Shown: positions 40,149 to 48,071 of the stretch, in pieces
Numbering within the stretch: the first letter of the stretch is position 1
How the letters are laid out: each line of letters opens with the position of its first letter
From: Hymenobacter radiodurans
GTDB lineage: Bacteria; Bacteroidota; Bacteroidia; Cytophagales; Hymenobacteraceae
NCBI RefSeq assembly: GCF_004355185.1
Contig: NZ_CP037922.1
Span: 124,001 to 188,000 of the forward strand
DNA: 64,000 nt
Direction: 5' to 3'
The notes under the pieces: generated by a model
The model's database searches: none
Seen by the model: only the letters and a program-made list of their open reading frames with translations
Told to the model about the DNA's origin: nothing
Made by a program: the position numbers and the translations under genes

Positions 40149-40676
40149 ATGCGCCATTTGGCTATTGGGCTCGCCCTAGTACTGCTGACAACAGCTTGTT
40201 CGCAGAACGGCAGCGAGAAAAATCCGGCCGGAGCGGCTGGCCGAGTATTGGTTAGCACAAGCTTTGAAGAACTGGAGGGCTGGATACCCGAGAACCCGTC
40301 GTTGACCCAAGAAAAAGCTCATACCGGACGGTATTCTGTCAAAATAGATCCCGGCACGGAGTTCAGCCTTACTTACATCAACCAACTGTATCGGCTTTCA
40401 CCCAAGCGCTTCGACAAAGTGCGCCTGACGGCTTGGGGCCAACTTACGGCCCCGGGCTCAGCGGCCGTCGTCTTTCAGATCACGCACGCCGACCAGACAA
40501 CTGCTTTTTACGAGAAGATTGACATTACCGAAGTCAACAGTTGGGGCCGGATAGATAAGGTACTGACGATGCCACCAGTGCTAGACCCAGCAGATCAGGT
40601 GAAAATCTATCTGTGGCGCGCCACGGCCACGGCTCCCGCTTATCTGGATGATCTCACGCTGAGCGTGGAGCCCTAA
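40149..40676 (+). CDS. Small lipoprotein with single beta-sandwich domain, copy 1
   Basis: About 175 residues from the ATG at 40149 (MRHLAIGLALVLLTTAC, Cys17). The longer frame from 40095 does not improve the signal. The mature part reads like one carbohydrate-binding-type jelly roll: SFEELEGWIPE, AHTGRYSVKI, KVRLTAWGQL, and the terminal APAYLDDLTLS. The second small lipoprotein 141 bases downstream has the same elements in the same order. No catalytic residues are apparent. Placement in a glycan block suggests glycan binding, which is inference. Confidence 0.75.
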   Translation: MRHLAIGLALVLLTTACSQNGSEKNPAGAAGRVLVSTSFEELEGWIPENPSLTQEKAHTGRYSVKIDPGTEFSLTYINQLYRLSPKRFDKVRLTAWGQLTAPGSAAVVFQITHADQTTAFYEKIDITEVNSWGRIDKVLTMPPVLDPADQVKIYLWRATATAPAYLDDLTLSVEP

Positions 40677-40817
40677 AAAAGCCCCCCAGCCAATAGGGAG
40701 TTGCTATTCTGTAAAGCTATTTGGCTTGGTTCATCGGCTGCTTTGATTAAAACAACTAGAAACCCTCTGTTCGCAAGCTGGTGTGAAAATTAGCTTGGAG
40801 AGTAATATAAACCTTAA

Positions 40818-41369
40818 ATGCGCCCTATCACTGCCTTAGTATCGCTGCTGCTACCCGCCACGCTTTTGTTCGGCTGCACCGGTAGCAGTTCAAGCAAAGG
40901 TGCCTCGGCCAACGACAAAACATTGGTAAGCACTGATTTTGACGAGTTTCGTGGCTGGGTTAGCAACGCCGACAGCTCGTTGAGCAACCGGCAGGCGTAT
41001 AGTGGCCGCTATTCCCTAACCATCGGGGCGGGCCGCGAGTACGGCATGACGTTCAAATACCCACTGGGCGAGCTGAGCGCCACCAAGCCGCGCACCCTGA
41101 ATGTGCAGGCGTGGGTACGAACTGAGGAAACGACTACGCCCGCCCAACTCGTGGTGGAGGTTCTCAAGCCTGGCACCAATGAGCGCGTCTTCTGGAAAGG
41201 GATACACTTATTTGGCGGTAGCAAACCCGGCAAATGGACCAAGTTGAATACCGACCTCGTGATGCCGGATAACATCGCTTTTGACCATATTCTGGGAGTG
41301 TACATGTGGGGCAATGGCGCACAGAAACCGGTGTATCTGGATGATTTGCAAATAACTAGCGCCGATTAA
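40818..41369 (+). CDS. Small lipoprotein with single beta-sandwich domain, copy 2
   Basis: The 183-residue product has a lipobox LLFGC (Cys20) and is a diverged paralogue of the preceding gene. Matching elements are LVSTDFDEFRGWVSN, AYSGRYSLTIG, LNVQAWVRTEET and the C-terminal PVYLDDLQITS. The copies share layout but little long identity, so the duplication is old. It is followed by a GT-C-like membrane gene on the same strand after 67 bases, and could be its accessory. Function is unknown. Confidence 0.75.
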   Translation: MRPITALVSLLLPATLLFGCTGSSSSKGASANDKTLVSTDFDEFRGWVSNADSSLSNRQAYSGRYSLTIGAGREYGMTFKYPLGELSATKPRTLNVQAWVRTEETTTPAQLVVEVLKPGTNERVFWKGIHLFGGSKPGKWTKLNTDLVMPDNIAFDHILGVYMWGNGAQKPVYLDDLQITSAD

Positions 41370-41436
41370 ACCCTTTGTGTACCTGTAGTCGCAGATTAGG
41401 ATAGGCTGACGACATTAAATTATCAGTCGGTAAAAT

Positions 41437-42885
41437 ATGCTGCGAGATATACACCACATGCTGCGCGCCCATTTAGCAAGCCGTTACAGTGCGTGGATAT
41501 GGTTTTGTATCACATTCCTGATTTTCTTAACTCATCTCCTAACCTCACGCTACCATGATTTTTATTATGATTCGTCGGGTTATTGGTTTTTAGCCAACAC
41601 TTTCGATCAGAAGGGCGCCAGCCGATTTTCTTTTTACAATTTTAATAGTGCACTGCGCGGATATTTGCTGCCGCTGCTCCATTATCCGGCGGCAGTAGTA
41701 GTGCGCGAGTGGTTTCCGGATGCCATATCGGAAGCAGCCAAAACTATGGGTGCCTTGTGGGCCGGAGCTGTGTTTGGAGTAGCTGGGCCCGCGTTATGGG
41801 AAAAAGCATCGGGCAAAGCCGTGAACAACTTGCGCCGGTTATTATTTGTCGGGGTGGGCTTCGTGCTGTGGCGGGATTATTTCAACTTTCCTCTATCTGA
41901 TTTTCCAAGCGTACTGGCGGTGGTGCTGGCGTTGCTGGTTGCACACCGCGCCCGCAACTATTGGTCGGCGCTGGCGGCGGGAGCATTGGTAGCGGCCGCC
42001 GTGTACATTCGGCCGCTAAGCTTATTGGTAACGCCTTTTGTACTAGTGCTTCTCCTTCTCGGGCCAAGTGCACAGACCGACACAGCAGGAAGTAATGTTT
42101 CGTGGCTGAAACAGGCCGCACGTTTAGGATTATTTGCACTGGCCTTTTTGCTGTTAGCTATTCCTCAGTATTTGATAAATGTGAATAATTATCAATCGCC
42201 TAACCTGTTGATTTTAGGATTGGGGGATGGTGATTTCAGAGTAAACGACGTCGACAATGTTTATTTATTTAAGATAAACGAGGGACTAGATAAGCAGCGT
42301 TACGAAACTAATATTGGTACAGATTACCCCATTCCGCAGGCTATTTTTCTGGATCCGGCGGGCCGGGCACTACTGGAGCGCAATGGTAATCCGTTGTTCG
42401 ATTCTTACTTTAAATACTTTGTGTTTGTCGTAAGCCACCCGGCAGATATGACGGCGCTATATACCCGGCATTTTTTCAATGGCTTGGACGTGCTCTACCC
42501 GGGACCCTACGTGAGTAGGATATACGGTTCTACGCTCTCCCTTTCGCTCGTAAATTATACCGTCCTGTTCGCCGCTTTCCTGGTGATTTTGCTTCGCGTG
42601 CAGCAGCTGCGTTTAAGGCATTGGCTAATGGTGGGGGGCTTATTTATCACCTGCCTGGCCTCTATGCCGCTGATGATTGAAACCAGGTATTTCCTGCCCT
42701 TAGATCTGCTGCTTTACGCCGTCGCCTGCTTCGGTTGGCCTGCTGACTGGCGCTGGACGACGGTGCCCAAACAGCATATTGTCTCGGTGGTTTTAGCTTA
42801 TTGCTTTTTCGTGGCAATCTGCCTGACATTGTCGAGCAATACGCAGGCTTCCTTATCCTTAAAGCCTAAAACGCTACAGCGGTAG
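41437..42885 (+). CDS. Polytopic GT-C-like glycosyltransferase candidate
   Basis: The 482-residue product carries around ten hydrophobic helices. After the first helix comes SRYHDFYYDSSGYWFLANTF, with acidic residues in the first external loop as in ArnT/PMT-type GT-C enzymes. A second loop has RPLSLLVTPF. Its length and topology suit a lipid-linked sugar transferase, but no specific donor or acceptor can be read off. It converges with a second GT2 gene at 42905. Confidence 0.6.
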   Translation: MLRDIHHMLRAHLASRYSAWIWFCITFLIFLTHLLTSRYHDFYYDSSGYWFLANTFDQKGASRFSFYNFNSALRGYLLPLLHYPAAVVVREWFPDAISEAAKTMGALWAGAVFGVAGPALWEKASGKAVNNLRRLLFVGVGFVLWRDYFNFPLSDFPSVLAVVLALLVAHRARNYWSALAAGALVAAAVYIRPLSLLVTPFVLVLLLLGPSAQTDTAGSNVSWLKQAARLGLFALAFLLLAIPQYLINVNNYQSPNLLILGLGDGDFRVNDVDNVYLFKINEGLDKQRYETNIGTDYPIPQAIFLDPAGRALLERNGNPLFDSYFKYFVFVVSHPADMTALYTRHFFNGLDVLYPGPYVSRIYGSTLSLSLVNYTVLFAAFLVILLRVQQLRLRHWLMVGGLFITCLASMPLMIETRYFLPLDLLLYAVACFGWPADWRWTTVPKQHIVSVVLAYCFFVAICLTLSSNTQASLSLKPKTLQR

Positions 42886-42904
42886 CCAATTTTGCCCCCC
42901 AAGG

Positions 42905-43627
42905 CTACCGGCCTAGGCCGTACCGCAGAATGCACCATAGTGCCCACAGCCCGTCGCGCCAATTGATTTTTTTGCCCTCGGCGTAGGTTCGGCCGTAGTA
43001 GCTGATGCCTACCTCGTAGATGCGAATACCGGGAACACGCGCCATTTTGGCGGTCACCTCGGGCTCGAAGCCAAAGCGCTTTTCTCGCAGCACGAGCCCC
43101 TGAAGAATATCGCGCCGGAAGAGCTTGTAGCCGGTTTCCATGTCTGTCAGGTTCAGGTCGGTGAACATGTTGGAGAGGAAGGTAAGGACTGCATTGCCGA
43201 TGCTATGCCAGAAGAACAGCACCCGATGCGGTTTGCCCCCCACGAAGCGGGAGCCGTACACTACATCGGCAAAGCCGCGCACTACCGGTTTGAGTAGAGC
43301 GTTATAGTCGGCGGGGTCGTATTCGAGGTCGGCGTCCTGAATGATGATGTAGTCGCCGGTGGCTGCCCGAATGCCGGTATGCAGCGCGGCGCCCTTGCCT
43401 TGGTTGGTGGAATGCTGAAGAAGACGCAGCCCCAAGGCGGGGTGCCGGACTGCGTACGTGGTAATCAGGCTGACTGAGGAATCGGTGGAGCAGTCATCAA
43501 TCAGAATGATTTCCTTCTGAATATTCCCGGCCAACTCTACCTCGCGCAACTGGTCGAGCACCTGTGTGATGGTGCGGTCCTCGTTGTAAACGGGAATGAG
43601 AATAGTGAGCGTTTGGAACTTGATCAA
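42905..43627 (-). CDS. GT2 glycosyltransferase (dolichol-phosphate-mannose-synthase-like)
   Basis: The 240-residue product has ILIPVYNEDRTI, LIDDCSTDSS, NQGKGAALHTGI and IQDADLEYDP, which is the full nucleotide-sugar and metal-binding set of the DPM1-like GT2 branch. TDMETGYKLFRRDIL and GFEPEVTAKMAR follow. It has no membrane helices, unlike the GT2 enzyme at 36.5 kb. It presumably makes a polyprenyl-phosphate sugar for one of the nearby GT-C-like proteins. An intact TTGCCCCCC lies at 43232. Confidence 0.9.
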   Translation of the reverse strand: MIKFQTLTILIPVYNEDRTITQVLDQLREVELAGNIQKEIILIDDCSTDSSVSLITTYAVRHPALGLRLLQHSTNQGKGAALHTGIRAATGDYIIIQDADLEYDPADYNALLKPVVRGFADVVYGSRFVGGKPHRVLFFWHSIGNAVLTFLSNMFTDLNLTDMETGYKLFRRDILQGLVLREKRFGFEPEVTAKMARVPGIRIYEVGISYYGRTYAEGKKINWRDGLWALWCILRYGLGR

Positions 43628-43798
43628 AGCAGGGAAGCTAACACAACGGCCCCACGAAAGTAGAAGGTTATGGCCGGAGTACGGGTTTGGCGGCCGCGCG
43701 ACTTAATAAATTCAATAACGTATTAGGGCTATGTCGGAGCTGTAGCCTTCTCGCTTCACCCAAACCCAAGAGGTAAGGCCACGCATGACATAGTTGCT

Positions 43799-43806
43799 TA
43801 CTTTTG
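43799..43806 (+). promoter_or_regulatory. -7 promoter element for the FkbM methyltransferase gene
   Basis: TACTTTTG fits TAnnTTTG and runs straight into CCCCC, so the -7 element overlaps a copy of the TTGCCCCC motif. It is 39 bases before the ATG. Confidence 0.5.
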
Positions 43807-43845
43807 CCCCCTATTACTTACCTACGATAGTTTCAGAACCCTTTC

Positions 43846-44597
43846 ATGAAGGAGTTGGCCAAAAAGATTTTAAAACGTATTCCTATTGCTTTTACTAAAA
43901 ACCAGCAATATGACCGCGACACGGAGCGGGTGCTGCGGGCGGTATGCCACCCGAGGGCAAACTGCGTGGATGTGGGCTGTCACAAGGGCGAAGTGCTGGA
44001 GCTTATGCTTAAATATGCCCCCAGGGCCAACATTATGGTTTTGAGCCGATACCGGATTTATATGAAAAGCTGACGGCCCATTTTGCAGATTACGCCAACT
44101 GTCACTTCTACCAGCTGGGCCTCAGCAACGTAACCGGCGAAACGTCCTTCAACTACGTGCTCACCAATCCGGCTTATAGCGGCTTTGTGAAGCGTAAGTA
44201 TGATAAGGCCGACGAAGTAGACACGCTGATTACTGTACGCAAGCAGCCGCTTGATCAAATTTTGCCCCCCGGCACGCGCATCGACCTAATAAAAATTGAT
44301 GTGGAAGGAGCGGAGCTGGAGGTGTTGCAGGGCGCGGTAAAAACCATTCAGCAGAGCCGGCCCGTTATTATTTTTGAGCACGGCCTAGGCGCTTCCGATT
44401 ACTATGGCACACGGCCCGAGCACATATATGAGCTACTCACGGGCGCGGCCAACTTGCAGGTGTCTACGATGGCGCGGTGGCTGGCCGGACATCCCGCCTT
44501 TACCCATGCCGAGTTTGTGGAGCAGTTCGAAAAGTCGCTGAATTATTACTTCATGGCTTATCCGTTGGAGAAGGCCCAGCTAGGGCAGTCGGCGTAG
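43846..44597 (+). CDS. FkbM-family methyltransferase, frameshifted at 44018
   Basis: Restoring a sixth C in 44018-44022 yields 250 residues, including KYAPQGQHYGFEPIPDLYE across the join; as given, the frame runs into APRANIMVL and stops. SAM-binding motif I is CVDVGCHKGEVLELML, and the FkbM signature IDLIKIDVEGAELEVLQGA lies near 150. Family members O-methylate sugars, glycolipids or polyketides, so a role in capping a surface glycan made by the neighbouring transferases is plausible. It ends about 90 bases before haaO. Confidence 0.88.
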
Positions 44598-44685
44598 TAG
44601 CGTGGCTGCGTACCCGTTGCTTACGTAAAACGGTAATTATTCCTTACCAGATACCTCGCTCCACCTTCACCAAGTACCAACCTTT

Positions 44686-45216
44686 ATGGCCCTCGCCCGT
44701 CCCTTCAACTTTCAGCAGTGGATTGATGAACACCGTCACCTGTTGAAGCCACCCGTTGGCAATCAGCAGGTCTTTACGGATAATAAAGACTTTATCGTGA
44801 TGGTGGTAGGTGGCCCCAATGCTCGCAAAGACTACCATTATGACGAAGGTGAAGAGCTTTTTCTGCAACTGGAAGGCGACATTGTGCTCAAAGTAATCGA
44901 GGATGGTAAGCCAGTGGATATTCCGGTGCGGGCCGGCGAGATGTTTCTGCTGCCGGGCGGCGTACCCCACTCGCCCCGGCGCCCGGCTGGTTCCATAGGG
45001 CTGGTGCTGGAACGCTACCGCACCGCTGGCGAGCTGGATGGGTTCCTGTGGTACTGCGAGAACTGCGGCACCAAGCTGCACGAAGAGTACGCCGAAATAA
45101 CGGACATCGTACAACAATTGCCCCCCATCATGAACCGGTTTTGGGAATCGGAGGAACTACGCACCTGCCGCAACTGCGGAACGGTGATGGCGAAGCCTGC
45201 GCCAGTACCCGCCTAG
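44686..45216 (+). CDS. haaO: 3-hydroxyanthranilate 3,4-dioxygenase
   Basis: The 176-residue cupin has GPNARKDYHYDEGEELFLQ (substrate arginine, iron-binding His and Glu) and GGVPHSPRRP (second iron His). A C-terminal rubredoxin-like site is made of CENCGT and CRNCGT, seen in bacterial HAAO enzymes. It opens the ring of 3-hydroxyanthranilate to the semialdehyde that cyclises to quinolinate, the NAD precursor. kynU follows after 54 bases and kmo lies 2.9 kb further, so three consecutive kynurenine-route enzymes are clustered. A TTGCCCCCC copy encodes LPPI at 45119. Confidence 0.95.
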   Translation: MALARPFNFQQWIDEHRHLLKPPVGNQQVFTDNKDFIVMVVGGPNARKDYHYDEGEELFLQLEGDIVLKVIEDGKPVDIPVRAGEMFLLPGGVPHSPRRPAGSIGLVLERYRTAGELDGFLWYCENCGTKLHEEYAEITDIVQQLPPIMNRFWESEELRTCRNCGTVMAKPAPVPA

Positions 45217-45256
45217 CGGGGGGCTAATTGGTGTGAGTAAGCCAATCCATTGTGGC

Positions 45257-45264
45257 TATCTTTG
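45257..45264 (+). promoter_or_regulatory. -7 promoter element immediately upstream of kynU
   Basis: TATCTTTG ends six bases before the kynU ATG at 45271. If it is used, the transcript would start at or next to the start codon, giving a leaderless or nearly leaderless message. Confidence 0.5.
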
Positions 45265-45270
45265 CTTCCG

Positions 45271-46557
45271 ATGACCACTTTCCAAGCCACCCCCGAGTTC
45301 GCCGCCACCCTCGACGCCCAAGATCCGCTCCGCCGCTTCCGTGAGCAGTTTCATATTCCGCCCGCGCCCGATGGGGGCGAGAGCATCTATTTCTGCGGTA
45401 ATTCGCTGGGTTTGCAGCCGCGCACCGTGCGGGCCGCCATTGAGGAGGAGCTGGAATCGTGGGAACGGCAGGCCGTAGAAGGACACTTTCGCGGTAAATC
45501 GCCGTGGATGCCCTACCATGAAACGCTGGCCGACTCGACGGCCCGCCTAGTAGGTGCTAAGCGGCTGGAGGTCATTGTGATGAATAACCTGACCACCAAT
45601 CTCCACTTACTGCTTATTTCCTTTTACCGCCCCACGGCCACGCGCTACAAAGTGCTGATGGAAGGGGGCGCATTTCCCTCCGACCAGTATGCGGTGGAAT
45701 CACAGGTGAAGCTGCACGGCTATGCGCCCGATGATGCCATTGTGGAACTGGTGCCCCGCCCTGGTGAGCGCACCCTGCGCACCGAGGATATTGAAGCTAA
45801 AATCCGGGAAGTAGGCGAGGAGCTGGCCCTAGTGCTATTGGGGGGCATTAACTACTATACCGGCCAGGCTTTCGACATGCAAGCCATTACCAAAGCTGGG
45901 CACGCCGTGGGCGCCACCGTTGGCTTCGATTTGGCGCATGCAGCGGGCAATTTAGTGATGCACCTGCATGACTGGGATGTAGACTTTGCCTGCTGGTGTT
46001 CTTATAAGTATCTCAACTCGGGTCCCGGTGGCGTGAGCGGAGCATTTGTGCACGAGCGCTTCGCCAATCGGCCCGATCTGCCGCGCCTCGCGGGCTGGTG
46101 GGGCCACGATGCCTCCGAGCGCTTCCAAATGAAAAAAGGGTTCAAGCCCATGGCTGGAGCCGCAGGCTGGCAACTGGCGAATGGGCAGATTATCGCTTTG
46201 GCCATGCACCGCGCAGCCCTGAACATCGTGGATGAAGCCGGGGGCATTGCGGAGCTCCGGCGCAAGAGCGAGCAGCTTACGGCCTACCTGGAGTTTGTGC
46301 TGCGTAGCCTGAATTTGCCCCCCAGCATCCTTGAAATCATTACGCCCTCCGAGCCGCAGGCCCGTGGTTGCCAGCTCTCCCTGTTGGTGCACAAAGACGG
46401 CCGCGGCCTGTTCGACTACTTCTCGGAGGCCGGCGTAATTGGCGATTGGCGCGAGCCGAACGTGATTCGGCTGGCTCCGGTGCCGCTATACAACACCTTT
46501 GGCGAAGTGCAGCGCGTGGGGCAGCTACTCAGCAAATGGGCAGAACGGGTACGTTAG
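45271..46557 (+). CDS. kynU: Kynureninase
   Basis: About 428 residues from the ATG at 45271 (MTTFQATPEFAATLDAQDPL). It is a fold-type-I PLP enzyme: IYFCGNSLGLQPR near the N-terminus, VGFDLAHAAGN for the cofactor aspartate, and the Schiff-base lysine in CWCSYKYLNSGPGG. It hydrolyses 3-hydroxykynurenine or kynurenine to the anthranilate and alanine. The haaO product just upstream uses its 3-hydroxyanthranilate. TTGCCCCCC (46317) encodes LPPS and GGGGGGC (45838) encodes LGGI; both are in frame. Confidence 0.95.
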   Translation: MTTFQATPEFAATLDAQDPLRRFREQFHIPPAPDGGESIYFCGNSLGLQPRTVRAAIEEELESWERQAVEGHFRGKSPWMPYHETLADSTARLVGAKRLEVIVMNNLTTNLHLLLISFYRPTATRYKVLMEGGAFPSDQYAVESQVKLHGYAPDDAIVELVPRPGERTLRTEDIEAKIREVGEELALVLLGGINYYTGQAFDMQAITKAGHAVGATVGFDLAHAAGNLVMHLHDWDVDFACWCSYKYLNSGPGGVSGAFVHERFANRPDLPRLAGWWGHDASERFQMKKGFKPMAGAAGWQLANGQIIALAMHRAALNIVDEAGGIAELRRKSEQLTAYLEFVLRSLNLPPSILEIITPSEPQARGCQLSLLVHKDGRGLFDYFSEAGVIGDWREPNVIRLAPVPLYNTFGEVQRVGQLLSKWAERVR

Positions 46558-46635
46558 CTGTTCGTTTTGGAGTGAATTTACGTAGAGGAATTTGTGGCTG
46601 TCCTTTTTTCAGCCTCCTCGCCCTTCATACCTAAG

Positions 46636-47295
46636 ATGACTGAAGATTACGTGGCCAAAATGGGCCGCAAAACCCTCGCTGAACTTCACCAGTATGTGAG
46701 CGGCCGCAGCCAGTACCGCGAAGATGCCGTGCTGGCCGCGCTCGATGAGCTGGCCCGGCGCGGTGAGCCCCACCCCGACGACGCCCAACTGCGCCCCGAG
46801 TTGGAGGCGGAAGTGCAAAAGCAGGTAGCTCAAGTAGCCGAAGATCAGCAGCGGGCCATAGATGCTACTGCCGCGGAAGAGGCTGCTGAAGCAGGACCAA
46901 CACTTTACTCGCCCAGCACTATTACTTTGTTTTCGGTGGTATTCTCGATGCTGGCTGGCGGGGCTTTGTTGGCGCTTAATTTCCGCGCTCTTAAGCGGAC
47001 CGGCGCTACAGTGCGGCTGGTTTTGTTTATAGTGGCTTACTTGGTTATTGGGGGGCTAATTCTGAATTGGGTGGTGCAGCGCTATGGTTTGAATCCCTGG
47101 TTTGGTGCCTTCTTCGATCTGCCGGCTATTGTGGTGTATATCTTCTGGTTTTGGCCGCGCTACGTGGGCGCTACGCCCTACCAGAGTCGCAGTTGGCTTT
47201 TGCCATTTATCATTTGCGCAGCCATAAAAATTGGCCTTACTCTATGGGTAGCTAGTTTTCTGACTAAGTTTATCGGTACGCTGCCGGGCCGATAA
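46636..47295 (+). CDS. Hypothetical membrane protein with four C-terminal helices
   Basis: About 219 residues from the ATG at 46636 (MTEDYVAKMGRKTLAELHQYV). A polar helical N-terminal half, with ELEAEVQKQVAQVAEDQQRA as a possible coiled coil, is followed by four hydrophobic segments starting STITLFSVVFSMLAGGALLAL. No family is recognised. It lies in a row of kynurenine and repair genes on the + strand with short gaps, so it may be co-transcribed, but nothing links it to their function. Confidence 0.72.
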   Translation: MTEDYVAKMGRKTLAELHQYVSGRSQYREDAVLAALDELARRGEPHPDDAQLRPELEAEVQKQVAQVAEDQQRAIDATAAEEAAEAGPTLYSPSTITLFSVVFSMLAGGALLALNFRALKRTGATVRLVLFIVAYLVIGGLILNWVVQRYGLNPWFGAFFDLPAIVVYIFWFWPRYVGATPYQSRSWLLPFIICAAIKIGLTLWVASFLTKFIGTLPGR

Positions 47296-47337
47296 TTCAT
47301 TGTGAGGCATCTCAATCAACGTCATAGATAATCGGCT

Positions 47338-47940
47338 GTGTCGCTCACGTTATTGCCCCTGCCCGATGCCGAAGTGCTGCTCGATCCGCACTTTTTGCCC
47401 CCCATAGAGGCAGAGGCTCTTTTTCAGGAGTTGCTCAATACCATTCCGTGGCGGCATGAGCCTATCAAGCTGTTTGGCAAAGAGGTAATGCAGCCCCGCC
47501 TGACCTCCTGGCACGGCGACCCTGCCGCTCGCTACCGTTACTCGGGGCTTATTCTGGAGCCGCAGCCCTGGACGCCCGCCTTGCAGCGTTTGCGAAAGCA
47601 GGTAAGCGAGGCCACAGGTGCCGAATTTAACAGCGTGCTACTCAACCTTTACCGCACCGGTCAGGATAGTATGGGCTGGCACGCCGACAATGAGCCAGAG
47701 CTAGGGCCCCATCCTGTTATTGCCTCCGTGAGCTTGGGTGCAACCCGGCGCTTTCGGCTCCGACCCGGTTCCGGCACCCCACCGTATGCGCCCTTGGGGC
47801 TGGATTTGCCCCCCGGTAGCCTGTTGGTAATGCGCGGGCCCACCCAACAACGCTGGCAACATGCCCTGCCCAAAACGGCCCGCCCCATAGAAGCGCGCTT
47901 GAATCTGACCTTCAGGCGTATTGTTGAGGCCAGAAATTAA
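47338..47940 (+). CDS. alkB: AlkB-like 2OG-Fe(II) dioxygenase
   Basis: The 200-residue product starts at GTG. The iron ligands are in MGWHADNEPELG (His and Asp) and the distal His in RWQHALPKT; the 2-oxoglutarate arginine lies in ARLNLTFR. The N-terminal PWRHEPIKLFGKEVMQPRLTSWHGD and YSGL segments match the ALKBH2/3-like branch. Such enzymes remove N1-methyladenine and N3-methylcytosine by oxidative demethylation. Two TTGCCCCCC copies encode LPPI and LPPG. It lies between the membrane protein and kmo, with no visible partner. Confidence 0.9.
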   Translation: MSLTLLPLPDAEVLLDPHFLPPIEAEALFQELLNTIPWRHEPIKLFGKEVMQPRLTSWHGDPAARYRYSGLILEPQPWTPALQRLRKQVSEATGAEFNSVLLNLYRTGQDSMGWHADNEPELGPHPVIASVSLGATRRFRLRPGSGTPPYAPLGLDLPPGSLLVMRGPTQQRWQHALPKTARPIEARLNLTFRRIVEARN

Positions 47941-48022
47941 CTTTAGGAGTAAGATAATTGCCCCCCCAGCCATCGTCTGGGCGTATTCATTTGGCTGGCG
48001 GGCCAAATAGGTCGTAAACGAG

Positions 48023-48030
48023 TACTTTTG
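48023..48030 (+). promoter_or_regulatory. -7 promoter element upstream of kmo
   Basis: TACTTTTG matches TAnnTTTG and is 41 bases before the ATG at 48072. A TTGCCCCCCC run lies about 65 bases further upstream. Confidence 0.5.
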
Positions 48031-48071
48031 CCGCCCGTCGCTTTCCTCGTCGGCTTTCAGCTTCTTTGCTT

